Source: Veillonellaceae bacterium (lineage in GTDB: Bacteria; Bacillota; Negativicutes; Veillonellales; Veillonellaceae). From it: DNA of 64,000 nt. Both the position numbers and the translations under genes were made by a program. Shown here piece after piece: positions 63,835 to 64,000 of this stretch. Where the stretch lies: the NCBI GenBank assembly GCA_900766245.1, contig CAAFUR010000035.1, positions 46,106 through 110,105 of the forward strand, read 5' to 3'. How positions within the stretch are numbered: position 1 is the first letter of the stretch; each line of letters starts with the position of its first letter. Below the pieces are notes generated by a model that was not told the origin of the DNA, did no database searches, and was given only the letters and a program-made list of their open reading frames with translations.

Positions 63835-63982
<148 letters not shown>

Positions 63983-64000
63983 GAATAATATATTAACTTA

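Overview
The window looks like a chromosomal segment of a diderm Firmicute of the class Negativicutes, most likely Veillonella or a close relative. Three adjacent genes encode outer-membrane porins with an N-terminal SLH domain (OmpM type). There are also two TonB-dependent receptors, an LptD-like protein, a complete ADP-heptose pathway and an LPS/LOS glycosyltransferase cluster. These diderm genes sit beside Firmicute-style ones (fapR-plsX, a SCIFF/ranthipeptide pair, an LTA-synthase-like enzyme, ABC-F, an ECF transporter S component). The genus is an inference; no 16S or 23S sequence lies in the window. Almost every gene is on the minus strand, so operons read from high to low coordinates.

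Layout, low to high coordinate. 1-950: fapR-plsX lipid regulation. 984-7122: a short secreted passenger-like protein and two paralogous TonB-dependent receptors. 7154-14732: rpsO, a three-gene ABC importer, brnQ, ATP-type PEP carboxykinase and galU. 14747-17899: envelope genes (LptD-like, a periplasmic protein with exact 20-residue repeats, a small secreted protein). 18003-24650: hydrogenase maturation genes hypF-hypC-hypD-hypE directly behind the ranthipeptide radical-SAM gene scfB and its 47-residue SCIFF precursor scfA. A promoter-plus-terminator unit on the opposite strand between scfA and scfB looks like a small RNA. 24729-27809: znuA and a tandem duplication of about 1.1 kb carrying an ECF S-component gene, with the breakpoint still visible. 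27818-35442: gmhA-hldE-hldD-gmhB (ADP-heptose), nrdR, a DUF535-like gene, dut and pnp.

35443-38205 is an AT-rich accessory island. It holds a two-gene unit that resembles the lambda RexA/RexB exclusion system in gene order, protein size and topology, followed by a decayed IS30-family transposase. 38206-44954: LOS/O-antigen glycosyltransferases, a dTDP-glucose 4,6-dehydratase and an LTA-synthase-like phosphotransferase. 45111-47182: a CbiK-like protein that lacks expected metal ligands, a stand-alone DnaA-N-like protein and a PAP2 phosphatase. 47311-52310: three ompM-type porins with matching terminators and a shared upstream box. 52483-55720: an ABC-F ATPase, the hicAB toxin-antitoxin pair, and a divergent small acidic protein, the only plus-strand protein gene. 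55788-63375: a glycolipid glycosyltransferase, HU, mazG, a MurJ/SpoVB-like flippase, mfd and a small membrane protein. 63433-64000: tRNA-Leu, tRNA-Arg, tRNA-Trp and 5S rRNA, the distal end of an rRNA operon that enters from the right edge.

Taken together, much of the window builds or maintains the outer membrane: heptose and LOS sugars, LptD-like export, porins tied to peptidoglycan, TonB receptors. The most interesting parts are the candidate RexAB-like module, the SCIFF locus with its opposite-strand small RNA candidate, the dated duplication with its paired leader elements, and the degenerate CbiK paralogue. All functional calls come from reading motifs by eye; no database search was run.
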